From Klebsormidium nitens (taxonomy: Eukaryota; Streptophyta; Klebsormidiophyceae; Klebsormidiales; Klebsormidiaceae), in contig DF237017.1 in NCBI GenBank assembly GCA_000708835.1, forward strand, positions 140,987-204,986: a stretch of 64,000 nt of DNA, read 5' to 3'. Positions 11,925-23,950 of this stretch are shown piece after piece. The translations under genes were made by a program, and so were the position numbers. The first letter of the stretch is position 1, and every line of letters begins with the position of its first letter. The notes under the pieces were generated by a model. The model was not told the DNA's origin and searched no databases. It saw only the letters and a program-made list of their open reading frames with translations.

Positions 11925-14900
11925 TTAACTTTCAAGATAAGGACTTCGCTCGCGCACCTTAGTAGTGTCTTCTTCCTCGTCGTGTCCTTTCTTGGGGGCG
12001 CAGAGGAAGATAAGCTCGTACGTCAGCCCGGCGATGATGCCGCCCCCAATCGGACCTGGAGTAACTAGAAATCTTTCCAACAATTCGAGAAGGGTGTCCC
12101 TTCGAGTTATTGGAATCGGGCTCGAAGGCTAGCGTGACTGTGTTTCTCAAGACAGTGCATGGGTATCACACAGGGATAGACCGGTGGACTCACAGGCGCG
12201 TCCTCTTTCCTAAGCCGTCCTTTCGCAAATGAGCGTAACATCCAGACCCTTCCCTATCTGCAACAACCGGCCGCTCATATGCGTATTCAAGATTCTACTT
12301 TCTTGGAATCCCACGTGCGGAATGGAGATGTCGAATTCCTTACAAATGCAATGCCGTTAGGGGTTGTCTTGCAGAATAAAGACATCAACAAGTTTGCTTG
12401 GATTTTTCAGGAGATAACAGGAACGGCGGAACAGTCGCGCTCACCTATCCAATAGAGCCAGTGCTGGCCGTGCCTCCCCCACCTGCACAGGAATAGGTAA
12501 ACAGAATTCTGCCGGCGGTCGAAGAATTTTCAGTACTTAGATCACATCAGAGTTTAGATTGCTCAAGAAAGGTGACTCGCAGGGCACAATTCCAAGGTTG
12601 AAAGCGAAAGGGATAGTTGATAATAAGGGGAGCCGAAACGACGGAAGAAACAAAGAGGATCCCAGAATTTGAGCGCAACCCAAGAAGATTTGAAGAGCAA
12701 TCTGTTGGCTGCAGAAACGCTGGAGCTTCTCTTTCCGAGGCTTGCGAGAAACCTTGATCTGCTCATATGCGCTCTTCGTTTACGGTTTTCGTTTACAATA
12801 CGAGGAGTCTCGGGGAGGAGTCCGATTCAGTGGAGAACTTGACACAGAGCTTGATAGGGCGCGTCTGTGATTCCATGAAGCCGCATGTGACCGGAGAAAA
12901 TTCTGCGTGCGCTCACTCTCCAAAGACGACGGACGGCCCGAAGCTGCGCGCGGGGTTCATTCCGGCGCCGGTGAAGCGCACCGCGCAGATCATGTTTCCG
13001 GCCACGATGAAGCCCACCGGAATGGGCGCCAGCGGACTCGCCTTCTCCTTGTCCACCACAGTGCCGAAGATGACGAAGACCAGGGCGAAGGTTATGATTG
13101 TCTCCATTAGCCAGCCCTGCAGTGGCATGTGACGGATCGAGGTAAGTTTCCTATAGGTGATCAAGACCAAAGGCGACGGCGAAGGTGATGGGTGGTCTTC
13201 GTAAGGCCAGCGTTGTGGGTGAGACATAGCAGCATGAGGTTAGCTTGAGAGGGTTTTGCCTTTGACGACGACTTGCCGTGTTTGTTCTTCGCCGTTCAAG
13301 TCAGAAGAAAACCAAATCTGCAAACGCATTGATGCTTCTAGTTGCAACACGTGGCAATCTGAGGATTGAGTCTTCTGTAGCAATCATAAGTGCTGCCGCA
13401 TAGAATGGAAGGTCGTATACGGAATCGTGGAAGCACAGCGCGGATTTCGAAGCACAGCGCTTTCGGATTCAAAATTCCGGTCCGTGGAACAGCCATGCAT
13501 TCTCCGAATCGTTTTTCAGACGGCCGCGGAGCCGCGCTAGATGGCCGCTTTAACGATGCGAGGTACCGCCTGACGTAGATCCGCTTTGGCCAATGAAACG
13601 AGTTTCGTGGAGAGAAAAGTTGGAGAAGGCTTTCAGCTTCGAGCACGGGGGGTGAAGAACGAATGAAGAGGAGATCGAGCGCAAGGCACGTCCGTTCGTT
13701 TCTTATTGACCGACCTGGGCTTGGGTAACTCCGTGGGCCAGTGTCGTGACGCCTCCGCGCGCGGTGCCGTGTCCTAGAAGCGACCCCGGAATGGCCGCTC
13801 TCAGAAAGGCGGCACCCAGGATAGAGCCCACCAGCTGCAGAGAGTTGGTTTCTTTCAGCTTACGATTTATGTGACAGATCTTAATGGAACTCTTGACATA
13901 AGCAAAGTAAGAGAATGCGCAGAGATTGGCTGAGAGCTTCTCAGCGCTGAGCAGGGGTGAGATCAAAGATGAGCCCACCAGCTGTAATCGAAATTCACCC
14001 TGTTCGTAGTACACAGTGGCCCGTCGCATGTGAAAGTCTCAGTCTCGAGGCAGAAACCAGACATGCTAAGAAACACGTCAGTGTGCAACGAACCCAGCAT
14101 ACGCATGCACTTTGACGCTCTTCGATCGTTGTTTCATTCCACGAGGCTATCTAGCTTGCAGTCGAAAGTTGCATCCTGCTCAGTCGTTGGTGACTGATTG
14201 CGGCTATGTATAAAGAGAAAATTTTCCCCTTTCGGCTGCCTTAACGTGCCCGACAACCTTGTACCGGGCAGAGAAAACGCTCACCTGGGCAATAATATAC
14301 GCGGCCGTCTTGAGGAAGGTCATGTTCCCGGTCACGAAGAACGCCGCCGAGACGGCCGGGTTGAAGTGCCCCCCCGAGATGTTGGCGAAAGTCGCCACGA
14401 TAGCGACCAGCGTCAGCCCATACGCGATGCCGAGCGCGACCATACGCGCGTCGGTCATGACGGTGCCGCCGTCGGTTTCCGGAGACGATCCTGTGTTGGA
14501 CAAAGAGATGCTAAGGGTCTTTCGGGAATTTCTGTCTGACATCCCCTTAAAATGGAACGACGTGGAATGGACCTCTGCTCATGAGTCTCGTCGTGACGAG
14601 GAGACAGGTTTCGCTGGCTCGAGATTAAGGGAAAAGGGACTTCAAAGAGACGTCAAGAGGCGCAGTAGAAGAGCTCCGCCTGATCCTATTGGAAGGAAGA
14701 TGCAAACGTTGGAGTAGGTGTTTAGCAGAGCTACTTCGCCACAGACAATCATCTTTGCTTGCACCAGCACGTTTGCGCGGCCACTTTCGGAATGACAATC
14801 ACTAGACATCTGCAATAGGCTCAGACCCAAGAGGGGTAAAAGCTTAGGCGCCGGATCGACTTCTCTGGGGCCCAAGCGCTCGGCCAAAACGGAAACCTGC

Positions 14901-15500
14901 AAGCAGTTGGTACTAAAGCAGCTTAACAAATACTGTCCAGCGATCGAGTCGTACAAGCCTTTGAGTTAGTCAGGAATCGTGGAAAAGGAACGTGTTGTAA
15001 TTCAGTGCAATTGGGCGAGCGCTTGACGGCTTCACCGTATGCTTTTGCATAGATGCGCAAGACATTCTGGAATGCATACCGGTGCCGAAAATGAAGGAAG
15101 GTGGTGTTTCAACTTGTAGAGGCTGGCTCGGTTCACATAACAGATTCATAGCATCCTCGAATCTTTCTGCATGCACCAGATTAAGAATTGTAAAATCCTG
15201 ACAACTCGGCCTAGCTCAACTTCAATCTTTTGTAGTCGAGCAGATGAACCAGCTGATCCTTCTGCCAAAGGACTGCGAAGAATGCTTATCTAAATTCATT
15301 TTGACTTATAAATACACCCTGCAAAGAAGAACATAAAGGACACGTGGCACGCGCTTACCCGTCGATATGGAAGCGCCCACCCCAACGAAGATGAAGAGCG
15401 CCGTGCCCAGGAATTCCGCCAGAACCGCTCTTGCGATGTCGCCGGAATGAGTCCAGTGCTTGCCGACCTTCCCAAACCTGGGCACTTTCAGGTATGCCAT
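11925..15500 (-). CDS. Tonoplast-intrinsic-type aquaporin, copy B
   Basis: MIP-family water/small-solute channel. Exons on the minus strand: 15500-15359, 14490-14285, 13834-13715, 13116-12917, 12482-12445 and 12055-11925, giving 278 residues with every junction in phase. Both pore boxes are present: SGGHFNPAVS and TGAGMNPARSFGP. TIP-like traits are AEFLGTALFIFVGVGA, HWLYWIG, GPIGGGIIAGLTYEL and a short charged tail. At the helix 2 filter position, where plant TIPs usually carry His, I read Tyr (IAYG); this is an alignment by eye. A tiny 38-nt exon 5 is conserved with copy A, which has 35 nt. The start MAYLK matches copy A, although the frame stays open upstream to 15593. It forms a tandem pair with copy A. 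Confidence 0.88.
13824..13990. repeat. Duplicated acceptor edge of aquaporin B exon 3
   Basis: GAGCCCACCAGCTG, which spans the acceptor of exon 3 (minus strand), is at 13824 and recurs at 13971. The spacing is 147 bp, with weaker similarity around it. The outer copy sits in the intron upstream of the exon in gene orientation. The matching stretch is short, so this is the weakest member of the exon-edge duplication set. Confidence 0.5.
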
Positions 15501-16938
15501 GCTGCGTGGAGCCTTCGAAGGAAGCGCGGGCGTCTCTTCTTGGTTCGTCTTTTGTTTCTTTTGGGATTCAAGATTCCCTGCAGCTAATTGCAAACGGACA
15601 AATGATTTTGCGATTACAGTTCCTGCACTACGACGTGAAAACCACCATGATCCATCTTAGGAATCTATTGTTGGATGACATATACTCCACCCATCACTTT
15701 CCAGGCGAAAAGCGCTCCGTGCAGAATCAGAATCTCCCAGCACCACCCGCTACAATGATTGCCGTCACAACTTCTGCTGCGACTCGTCTCTTTAGGATTC
15801 TTCTTGCTCGTGGGTCGCTTCGAGCGGCTGGCAAAGTGATCATGCTCGAACGGCTGCCAAGGCGTCGCCCCATCTGATTGCTCGCGCGCGGCCGTCGCTG
15901 AACCCGACGATCATTGTATCAGCCACGTGGGCTTCATGCAGCTCAGGCAAAAAAGACCATGCACGGGCCGTCATTCGGTGCAGTAAGCACAATACTCGGA
16001 TAAGCTTGATCCCAGATTCCGACCTGAGAAGACCATGCAAATCAGAGAACAAATCTTGATGGCTGAACACGCCTTTGCTTCACGTTGAAGACTTCAAGGA
16101 GGTTCACGATCAATCTCGTCGCGGAGGAGGTACGTCAGAAATGCTCGATACGACATCGAACTCGCTAAGGGACAGCCTCGGCATTAACTGGATGGACTCC
16201 CTCATATAGTCGATCTAGCTTTGATTGGTTTTGAGCGAGCATGATTCAATACCGCGGTTCGGCCGTTGGCCGCAGTGTTGGCAGTGAGGATCGAAGGAGC
16301 ATTCAGGAGGTCACTAAGCATGCAACGTCAGCATGCATTGTCGAGCGAGGCCGGGCTTTATGATACATGTGTCTACTATCATTTTGAAACAAGATGGAAA
16401 GAAGTTTCGTTTGTAGCAGAAAACGTTCAGGTCGGGCATGATTCATATACCATCCACATCGAAAAGATCGAATCGACGGACAAGAAATGGGGTGCAGTGA
16501 TCTCCTACCGACTGCATTACCAAAGAAGTTGTGCTTGCAAATCCAGCGGGCGCGCGACGCGAGCTCGTCCAGCTGAATTGGAGAAGCCTAGCGGATGCAG
16601 GCAGTCGCCATCGATCGCATGTTTTCAAGACTTCAGCATCAAATTGGACAGAATGTGTCACATTACAGATCGAGATATGCGAATCGCAAGAGGTGGCAGG
16701 AATGGTACAAAATTTTGCATCCAGCGCGTGCGAAAGCTCGTGACTATCTGAAAATGTCCTATCTAGGCAAAATGTATGTATAACTAGCCGCAAGCTCCAA
16801 GTCTGTACAGGTCGTCTGAGCGGTGTGCAACTCCAATCACAACTCAACCGCATGGTAACGGCACTTTTTGCCGAACCCACATCTCCTTATCCTCATTCAA
16901 GGGTGGTCAACTCAGTTCTCTATCCAACAGTGGTAAAC
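15501..16938. other. Intergenic stretch between aquaporin B and the M48 gene
   Basis: No gene is supported. Open frames at 16266-16880 on both strands have no recognisable motif and no conserved splice pairing. Confidence 0.5.
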
Positions 16939-19900
16939 TCAGTTCAACCTCCTCTCAAGATCCGTGATCTCCGCAGCGACTTTGTCGATGTTGGCGAGCC
17001 TCTTCTCCAGCGGCGGGTGAGTGGACAGGAACGCAGCCAAGCCCTTCAGAATGTTGCCGGGCCCTAGGGCGGGGGCATCCGCCCCGGCCTCCACGTGGAA
17101 GAACAGGTGCTGGAAGTTGCGGTTCGTGCGGTACGGACGGAAGACCGGCTGCTTCTGAACGTCGTCCTTGAACTGCGGGTTGTTGAAGAAGGGCGTACGA
17201 TTCAGAACGGGAGCCGTCTTTTTCCAAGTACGGATGTTTCTAAGGGTGACCTCTTAGTACGAAGTGTTTCCGCAAAGAACAGCCTCGCTGTATGACTACT
17301 AAAGTTGGCAGCCTCCTTCCGTCCGAGGTCCCAAGTCTCCTGACCACTTCTGACCATTTTCAGGCCGCAACATAAGTTCCAAAACTTGCGATCATGCAGG
17401 ACCTGGCTTCCATGCACGCGATGCAGATTCAATGCAAGCTGCGGGAGACAGACTTTTGCATCAATATTATTCTAACATTATGTGAGCTTGGAAAGTTGTC
17501 ACTGAACTTGACCCTTGAAAGCCGGCGGCGCTTTAGCAGACGACGGCGCTTTTTCGGCAGCGAAACGCGCCGTTTCAACTAACGCCACTTCAACCCCGAC
17601 TACTTTTCGACTTCCCGCCAAACAGCTCAACACTTTCGAATCTGGAGACGCTCACGTTCGCCACGGCACCAGAGTCACCACCCATTCAAACGACCGACCA
17701 GTGAGACCACGACGGCTTCGCTGCCGCTTATTTTGAAGCCGCTCCTTAATCAAGCCCGACAACGAATCATAACATTACTCGAGCGTGGCCTTCCGACTTC
17801 GAAACGCAGGAGCTGAACCAATCCTACAAAAACCAGGGTCCAACATTCAGACTTTCGAGTACCCCGACTGCCAGCTCACCCTTTCCAGCTTCTCGAGCGC
17901 GCCCTTCATGTTGGACGCCCCCGCAATGGCCGTCCCGTGCGCGTCCGCGGCAAACTCGCGCGTCCGAGACGCGGACAGCTGGAGCAGGTTGCCCAGCGCG
18001 TACGTCACGAAGCCGACCGCCAGCAGGGGAATGGCGACCGCCTGGCGGGTTAAGCGAAGGGTTTAGCGAGTCAGTGTCTTAGACTTTTTACCCTCTTTTT
18101 TTCCTTCTTTTTCCTCTTCTTCCTTTTTGTTTCAAGGCAATGACTTCAAGATAGCTGGAGCAGGTTGCCCAGAGCGTACGTCACGAAGCCGGCCGCCCGT
18201 AGGGATAATGGCAACTGCCTGGAAGGTTCAAGAGGAGGCTTGAAAGAAATGCAAACCGAAGTACTTTGATGTGTTTGCGAGGTTAGATAAGTGCACCCCA
18301 GGACAACTGATCGGAAAGGGATGCATAACGAAGCCGATCGCCAGCAAAGAGATCGCGGCCGCGTGGCGGGATTGAACGAAGAGTTTAGAAGGTCAAAAAG
18401 AAGTTGCGTGAGTTTAGCGTTCACAGAAGTGTTTGCCGCTTCGGTGTCAGGGATGCAATTCAAAGCAGATGTTTGCAGAGAATGACGGGGTTGCGCAGGG
18501 TTGATGTCGGTCTCGAAGTCCTTTCCATGTGTCTTCTGGCATTTCCAATTTCGGATTGGATTATCAGGACTTTCCATCAAGCTCGACAAGAATCGAAGAG
18601 GAACGCAGACTTCGTTTCCCAGTGAGTGCGGAGAGTATAGATGTGGCTCATGAGTGACGTCGGAGAAGCCATTGACCGTGACAGGAATGAAAGACGAGGA
18701 GAGCCTGACGGGCTTCGCTTCATGAACCAACTCTGTCCGTTGAGACTTTAGCCGTTTCGTCACAGCTTCGACACTCTACGCAAGAATGCGGATACAAAAC
18801 AATCAAGCCAACACCGCACTCTTGTATCTCCCTGTAGAGTATCCACCCTCTTCACTTGTTGCTTAAAACTTTTGATCTCAGCCGAAAGTCGTCCAAAGAC
18901 GTTGTTCAAATTCCTCTTCTGGGACCGTCTCTGACCACCTTTGATTGAAGAGCCGACAGAGCAGCCGTCCCACTTTCCTGCAGACATTGAAGCACAGATG
19001 AGGCAGTAAGGCGAGCGCCCAACCCACCTGCAGCTGGCGCCCGCGCTGCGTCTGCTGCGGCTGCGCCTTCTGGCCCGAGTAGCGCTGGTAGTAGGCGGCC
19101 CGCCGGGCCTCCTGGCGTTCGTTCTCCACCAACCGCATGCCGATCTGGTACACAGCGTAGAAGCCGGAGAGGAGCGTGCCCAGGTGGGTGCCTGCAGGAC
19201 AAAAGGATATGAGAACCTCTTGTTAGAACGCTTGTTTTTTCCCTTTAGTCGAATTCTTGTCGCCGCTTTACCAACACTGATTCAGTCGTGCAAGGAACAA
19301 TCACTGATATCCGCTTGGAAAATATCGCTATCGCATGTTACATAAAAACGACCGTCCTTGTCAACGACGCAAAATGGAATTCTGGAAACCTGGATATCTG
19401 TACCACAAAGCCAGCGCTTACATCAGATAGATACCCAACTTTCCCGTTTCAATTTCGTCGTCTTTGTTCTGAGAGATGCCGGCCAAAACCCTTCGAAGAT
19501 CAAACCAAGCAACGCACGAAGCTCTTGGGACTGCCAAGCGTAACTCACCGCTGACCATGTCGCCGTGCACGATATGCCCGATCTCGTGCCCAATCACCGC
19601 CTTCAGTTCATCGGGCTCCAACCGCTTGATAATGCCCTCAGTCGCGGCAACCACCGCGTCCTTCTTAGGGTCGAAGCCCGCCGCAAAGGCGTTCATCTCG
19701 TCGGTCGGGATGACGTAAACCGCTGGCATAGCAATCTCGGCGATCTCAGCAACGTCCTACAAATACGGACAGATTTCTTCATTTCGAGCCTTTTCCTGGA
19801 ATGACGTACCCACACACCCAAACTTGCTTATTATTTCCTTCAAAGCAAAATGGATCAGTATGGATCTGGAATGGAGGAACTGCTTACAGAACCTCAATGC

Positions 19901-22131
19901 TACCCATTGATCAATGAGCTTTGACAGGTCGAAGCTCTGAAGGACAACAGATTGCTGACACTTGGTATCAAAACGTGGTCAAAACCGTGTACCAAAAACT
20001 CATTGAAATGGTCTCGGATCCTCTCGAAGGTGGTCTACGATCCAAAACAACCGAACGTGCTTTGAAGCCAGCCTCAATGGAGAAAATTCACGAATCAGCT
20101 CAAAACCTCGACATTCCACAGATCAGCAAGTCCGAAACGCTCACCCTGACTGCCTTGACCAAGGTGGGGTACTCCCGCTCAGTGACTCTTCGAGCACCCA
20201 TTCTCTGCGCAACGCTGGCTCCAACTCCACCTTGCTGGTTCTTGCTAAACTGTAGCTGAAGGTAGCTGAAACCGGCGGGGACAGCAACCAACGCGGCAAA
20301 CCCGAGGCCTCCAAGACCTGCCAAGAACGTCAGTTGACAATGTTGATAGCGTTTCTCTGATAGACTTGGGGCTGATAAGAAGATTGAAGATCTGGCCATA
20401 CCTGGATGCGTGACTGCGTACTGCGAATGGGTTCCCCTGAAGCAACCTCGGGTTTCTCCGCTAAACGAATGGTTGAAAAGTACCTGAAAGCTGTTGCAGT
20501 ACTCACTGATTTCAAGCCGAAGCGGACAAGCACACCTTTGATTCGTGACGTTCCACCTTGGCCGAATTTTATGCGACACTGTCACTTTGATGTATCCTTT
20601 CGTCAAATCCAAAGGACGCGCTAGAGGCACCAAGATCAGAATGAATGAGAACTTCACAGCGGAATCGACGAGGCAGCTCAATCAGAGACGACAGAGCTGG
20701 ACTGATAAGACAGGAAAAAGGTGACAACAGACTAGTTCTTTTTAGAAGTTGACAAACAAGCTGCTCACCTGGGGGAAGCACATCTGCTTGCCGGATGACC
20801 AACTCGAATGCAAGAGCACCCCCGGTGACAAGGGCCCCGAACGCCAGCCAGTATCCCAACACTCGCTTGCTGCCATCCTCCTGCAAGAGTTCCAAGAGTT
20901 CCGCCTGTTATGGCTCCAGCTGGTGTTGACAATCAGGACACTGGGAAAAAACCAAAACTTCAAATAAGTCGAGCAGAACTTATGCCGTATACTTTTCCTC
21001 TTGAAAACTTGTTCCCCAATCTTCCCAGTGTTAATCAACACTGGACAGTTTCTACCAAAAGGAGTACGTTACATAGATTGTGAATTCTGACAATAGATCG
21101 TCATTCTTGATGATAAGGAGGCGGAGTCTGACTAGGTCAATCAGGGACCTGGTGGTCTGCAATTGCTAACTTGAACTCTAAAAGAAGATGACCAAGGTTA
21201 TCTTGTGAGATTGATTGACGCACATCACAAAGGGCGCGCCACAAGAGGGCGTGTTTAAACACAAGAATGGATGAAGCTTCCCACTTGTGTAATGAGTATG
21301 GAGCTTGCTGTGAAACAGAGATCAATGTTGCTCCAAAACTGAGGTTAAGCTCAAAAATGATATCAGCCGCGGCGCAATGACGAACAGCATGCAGCCTCTT
21401 CAAGTATGGAGACTGAAGAAAGTTGTAGAGTTGAGGGAGTGGAGGCAAGTAATCGGAGCCAAATGAATGCTATGAAGGAAAAGTCTCCGCACCTGCAACC
21501 TCCGTGCGTACTCCAGGGCACCCCGCGATGTGAGTGCAGTTGACTCTCTATTCCCAGAAAATAGGGCCTGGGTGACAACAGACTGGGCCTTCTTCAGAAT
21601 CGGCAGCTGAGGAAGCCCTACTAGAGGCTCAGCAGGGGGCTGGTTCTCAAGGGAAGCCTTGACAAGGACCGTCCTTGACAATGAGGTTTGTGAGGAGTGC
21701 TGAGGCTGACGCTTGAGCGGCAACGCGCGCAAACCCGCATGGTTTGGCAACACGCTGTGCCGGGAGCACCTGTAGCAGATGCAAGACTGGCTGTCAAACA
21801 TAAAACTCAATCTGTTCAGGAAAACGGCAGAAGTTTCGAAGGGGTTCGTCATGTTCTTGGCGTCAGCACCCACCGCAGAACAGCGCGTTTGACCCACCGA
21901 CGATCCTGTTTTGGCCTGAGGTCTAGAGAACGCGAATTTCTCAGCAGGTCACAACAGGACCCTTTCACAGAATCAACAATCTGAAAATGTGAGGCCTCAG
22001 AGGCTGCAGCACTTTAACATTACTGTCCCGCATCTTTATAAGTATGCTGGGAACACTCACCTTGAAAGTGCGTGCGTTTGCAGAGGCGCATGTAGGAGCT
22101 GCGCCCTCATCGCAATGCTGGTGGCTGCCAT
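16939..22131 (-). CDS. Chloroplast-targeted M48 family zinc metallopeptidase
   Basis: Membrane zinc endopeptidase, Ste24/HtpX superfamily. Eight minus-strand exons: 22131-22061, 21769-21493, 20904-20769, 20317-20145, 19756-19549, 19191-19028, 18041-17880 and 17217-16939. They give 489 residues, in phase throughout. The first 50 residues (MAATSIAMRAQLL..., rich in Ser, Arg, His and lacking acids) look like a plastid transit peptide. Hydrophobic segments lie near residues 126-145, 163-182, 292-306 and 344-363. The catalytic HEIGH is at residues 276-280 and the third zinc ligand is Glu372 in TREFAADAHG. The C terminus ends with the family motif LSTHPPLEKRL. The exon 8 acceptor (AAAAAG/ACG) is chosen for frame and has a poor pyrimidine tract. 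It is likely to act in thylakoid or envelope protein turnover; the substrate is unknown. It is transcribed away from the fibrillin gene. Confidence 0.85.
17980..18400 (-). pseudogene. Three-copy tandem array of M48 exon 7 acceptor edge
   Basis: The 5' half of exon 7 plus adjoining intron (17980-18068) recurs at about 18149-18240 and 18320-18400, anchored on CGAAGCC at 18008, 18184 and 18329 (steps 176 and 145 bp). Copy 2 still translates the membrane helix as GFVTYALGNLLQLS but then stops. Copy 3 is more decayed. Both extra copies lie in intron 6, upstream of the real exon in gene orientation, and neither keeps a complete exon. Confidence 0.85.
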
Positions 22132-23950
22132 TGTGTCTCAACTGCGCTAGCGGGCCCTGTATTGACAAAGCTAGGTAGTGACTACAATTGACCACGAAAG
22201 CCTGTTCAACCCAGCATGTTGGTGCAATTTCCAATTAACAGGAAACCAATTTAGTGTAGCCGGACCAAAGGACATGCAGCAACCTGCATGGGGATGTCAG
22301 AGCACCGGCAAACAATTTAACACAGCTCCTATCTTCGCTACTCAACCAATATTGAGATCTGTCAATTGCAGTTCTCTGGTCACAACTGACACTCCCGTGA
22401 CAGGACTCATTTGCTGAGGTGGCCAAGATCTGCAGGATTTAATTCTGAAACATTTACTTCGCCATTTCAGAACAAGTAGGAGTACGAAGCCATGACCAGA
22501 CACGAAAATTCCGAATTTTCATGAGGGACTTTCAAGCAAGCATCATTGCGGGGCGCATCAAAAACCTCTCGAAATAAATAAAAAGGACTCAGTCCTTTAT
22601 ACTTGTCAACTTGTCTGATAGGGGAGCTTGCAATGAAGCGCAGCAGAACGTAATGAGAGTCCAACACTTGCCTCAGTTCTGGCCGCCGACGTAAAACCAG
22701 GCAACCAGCTGCCACTGCCTGATGCCTTCAGCGCAATAGAAAGGGCCGCTAGCAAGCTGAGCACCACGAAGAACTTTCAAAAATTAGTGCAAGGATCAAT
22801 TTGGGCCCTCCTTTCTTTGTCTTCTCCTTGCGCAAAACATGCAGCCTTGCTTTCACTTTGAAGGATACGCCGCGCTAAACACTTGGGGATGCCACTTGGA
22901 GGGCTTTGTAGGGATGCCACGTGTCATTGTAGTACTCAAGATGGTCAATCCGACGGCCTGGACCTAACTTGCGAAGAACGGAGGGTGTTTTTGCTTCCAC
23001 GCTCCCTGCTGGCTGTTTACGGTTTGGATGATGTTGAGGCTTGCGTGCACTTGATCGGACGGTGAGATTTGTAAAGTAGGGCTCAAACATGCAGAGCGTA
23101 TTTACACCGCAATGCTTGCTGGACCTTCTCCGTCAGCATGCTTCAAATGGACCATGGTCCTTGGATCGATCAATCTGATGGGAGGAGGGGGCATTGGGGG
23201 GGCTCTGTATCAGAAGTCGTTTGAGCACATTAGGAATGCCTGCTAGAACTTGAAGCCAGACCTTCCTTGCACGACGCTTGCATTAATCAGCAAATTGAAC
23301 TTTTGGTGAATTGAGCTCCTCATCAAGCAGATTCAAATGGCCTCAACCATGCACATTGTAGCAGCGAGGCTGCCCGCTTCGACCAACTGCCCACATTGCA
23401 CCACACAGGGTCAACTCCAAGAGCCGCAAAGTACACTCATTGGTACAAGCTTTCTACCTGGATTTCCAAGATGGTCACCAACAGCAACTTCAAGGAATTG
23501 GATCAACAAACAACGACGTGGGGCAGCGACAGCCAAGGCAGAAGCAGGTAAGTAGATGCAATTGGGCTATGATGAAGAAACAAGAATGCAGGGACGAGCT
23601 CAGAAGTAAAAACAGAGAGGTGGTACAGAATGCATCACGCGAGGGGTGATCAGTAGTGCTTCCCTGAATGCACTCAACAATCTGTTTGTGATACTAGATT
23701 ACCCCCCTGAGTGAACCCTCAGTCACCGTTTCAATGTTGAGATTGACTGGTTCTGAGCCCTCATTGGAGGCATGTTCGCACTGACTTTGCAGCATCTTAC
23801 ATGCCGTATGCCATCTGTCTAGGTCTTCCTTATGGTTCTCCACAGATTCAATCAGTGTCAATGCAGACTTCTATGTCTGCCCCTCGCCGTCATGAAAGTA
23901 CGATGTGAGGACTTCTTTCAGAGACCTGAACCAGTCCTGCTCTCCTTCAG
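22132..23950. other. Divergent intergenic region between M48 and fibrillin genes
   Basis: This region should hold both promoters and the unlocated first exon of the fibrillin gene. I cannot place a TATA box or initiator with confidence. An ATG at about 23862 (MQTSMSAPRRHE) could start a short transit-peptide exon, but its donor is uncertain. Confidence 0.4.

Noticed and set aside
16266-16880. Overlapping 145-161-codon frames on both strands
   Set aside because: No motif, no credible splice context, and composition like the surrounding intergenic DNA.
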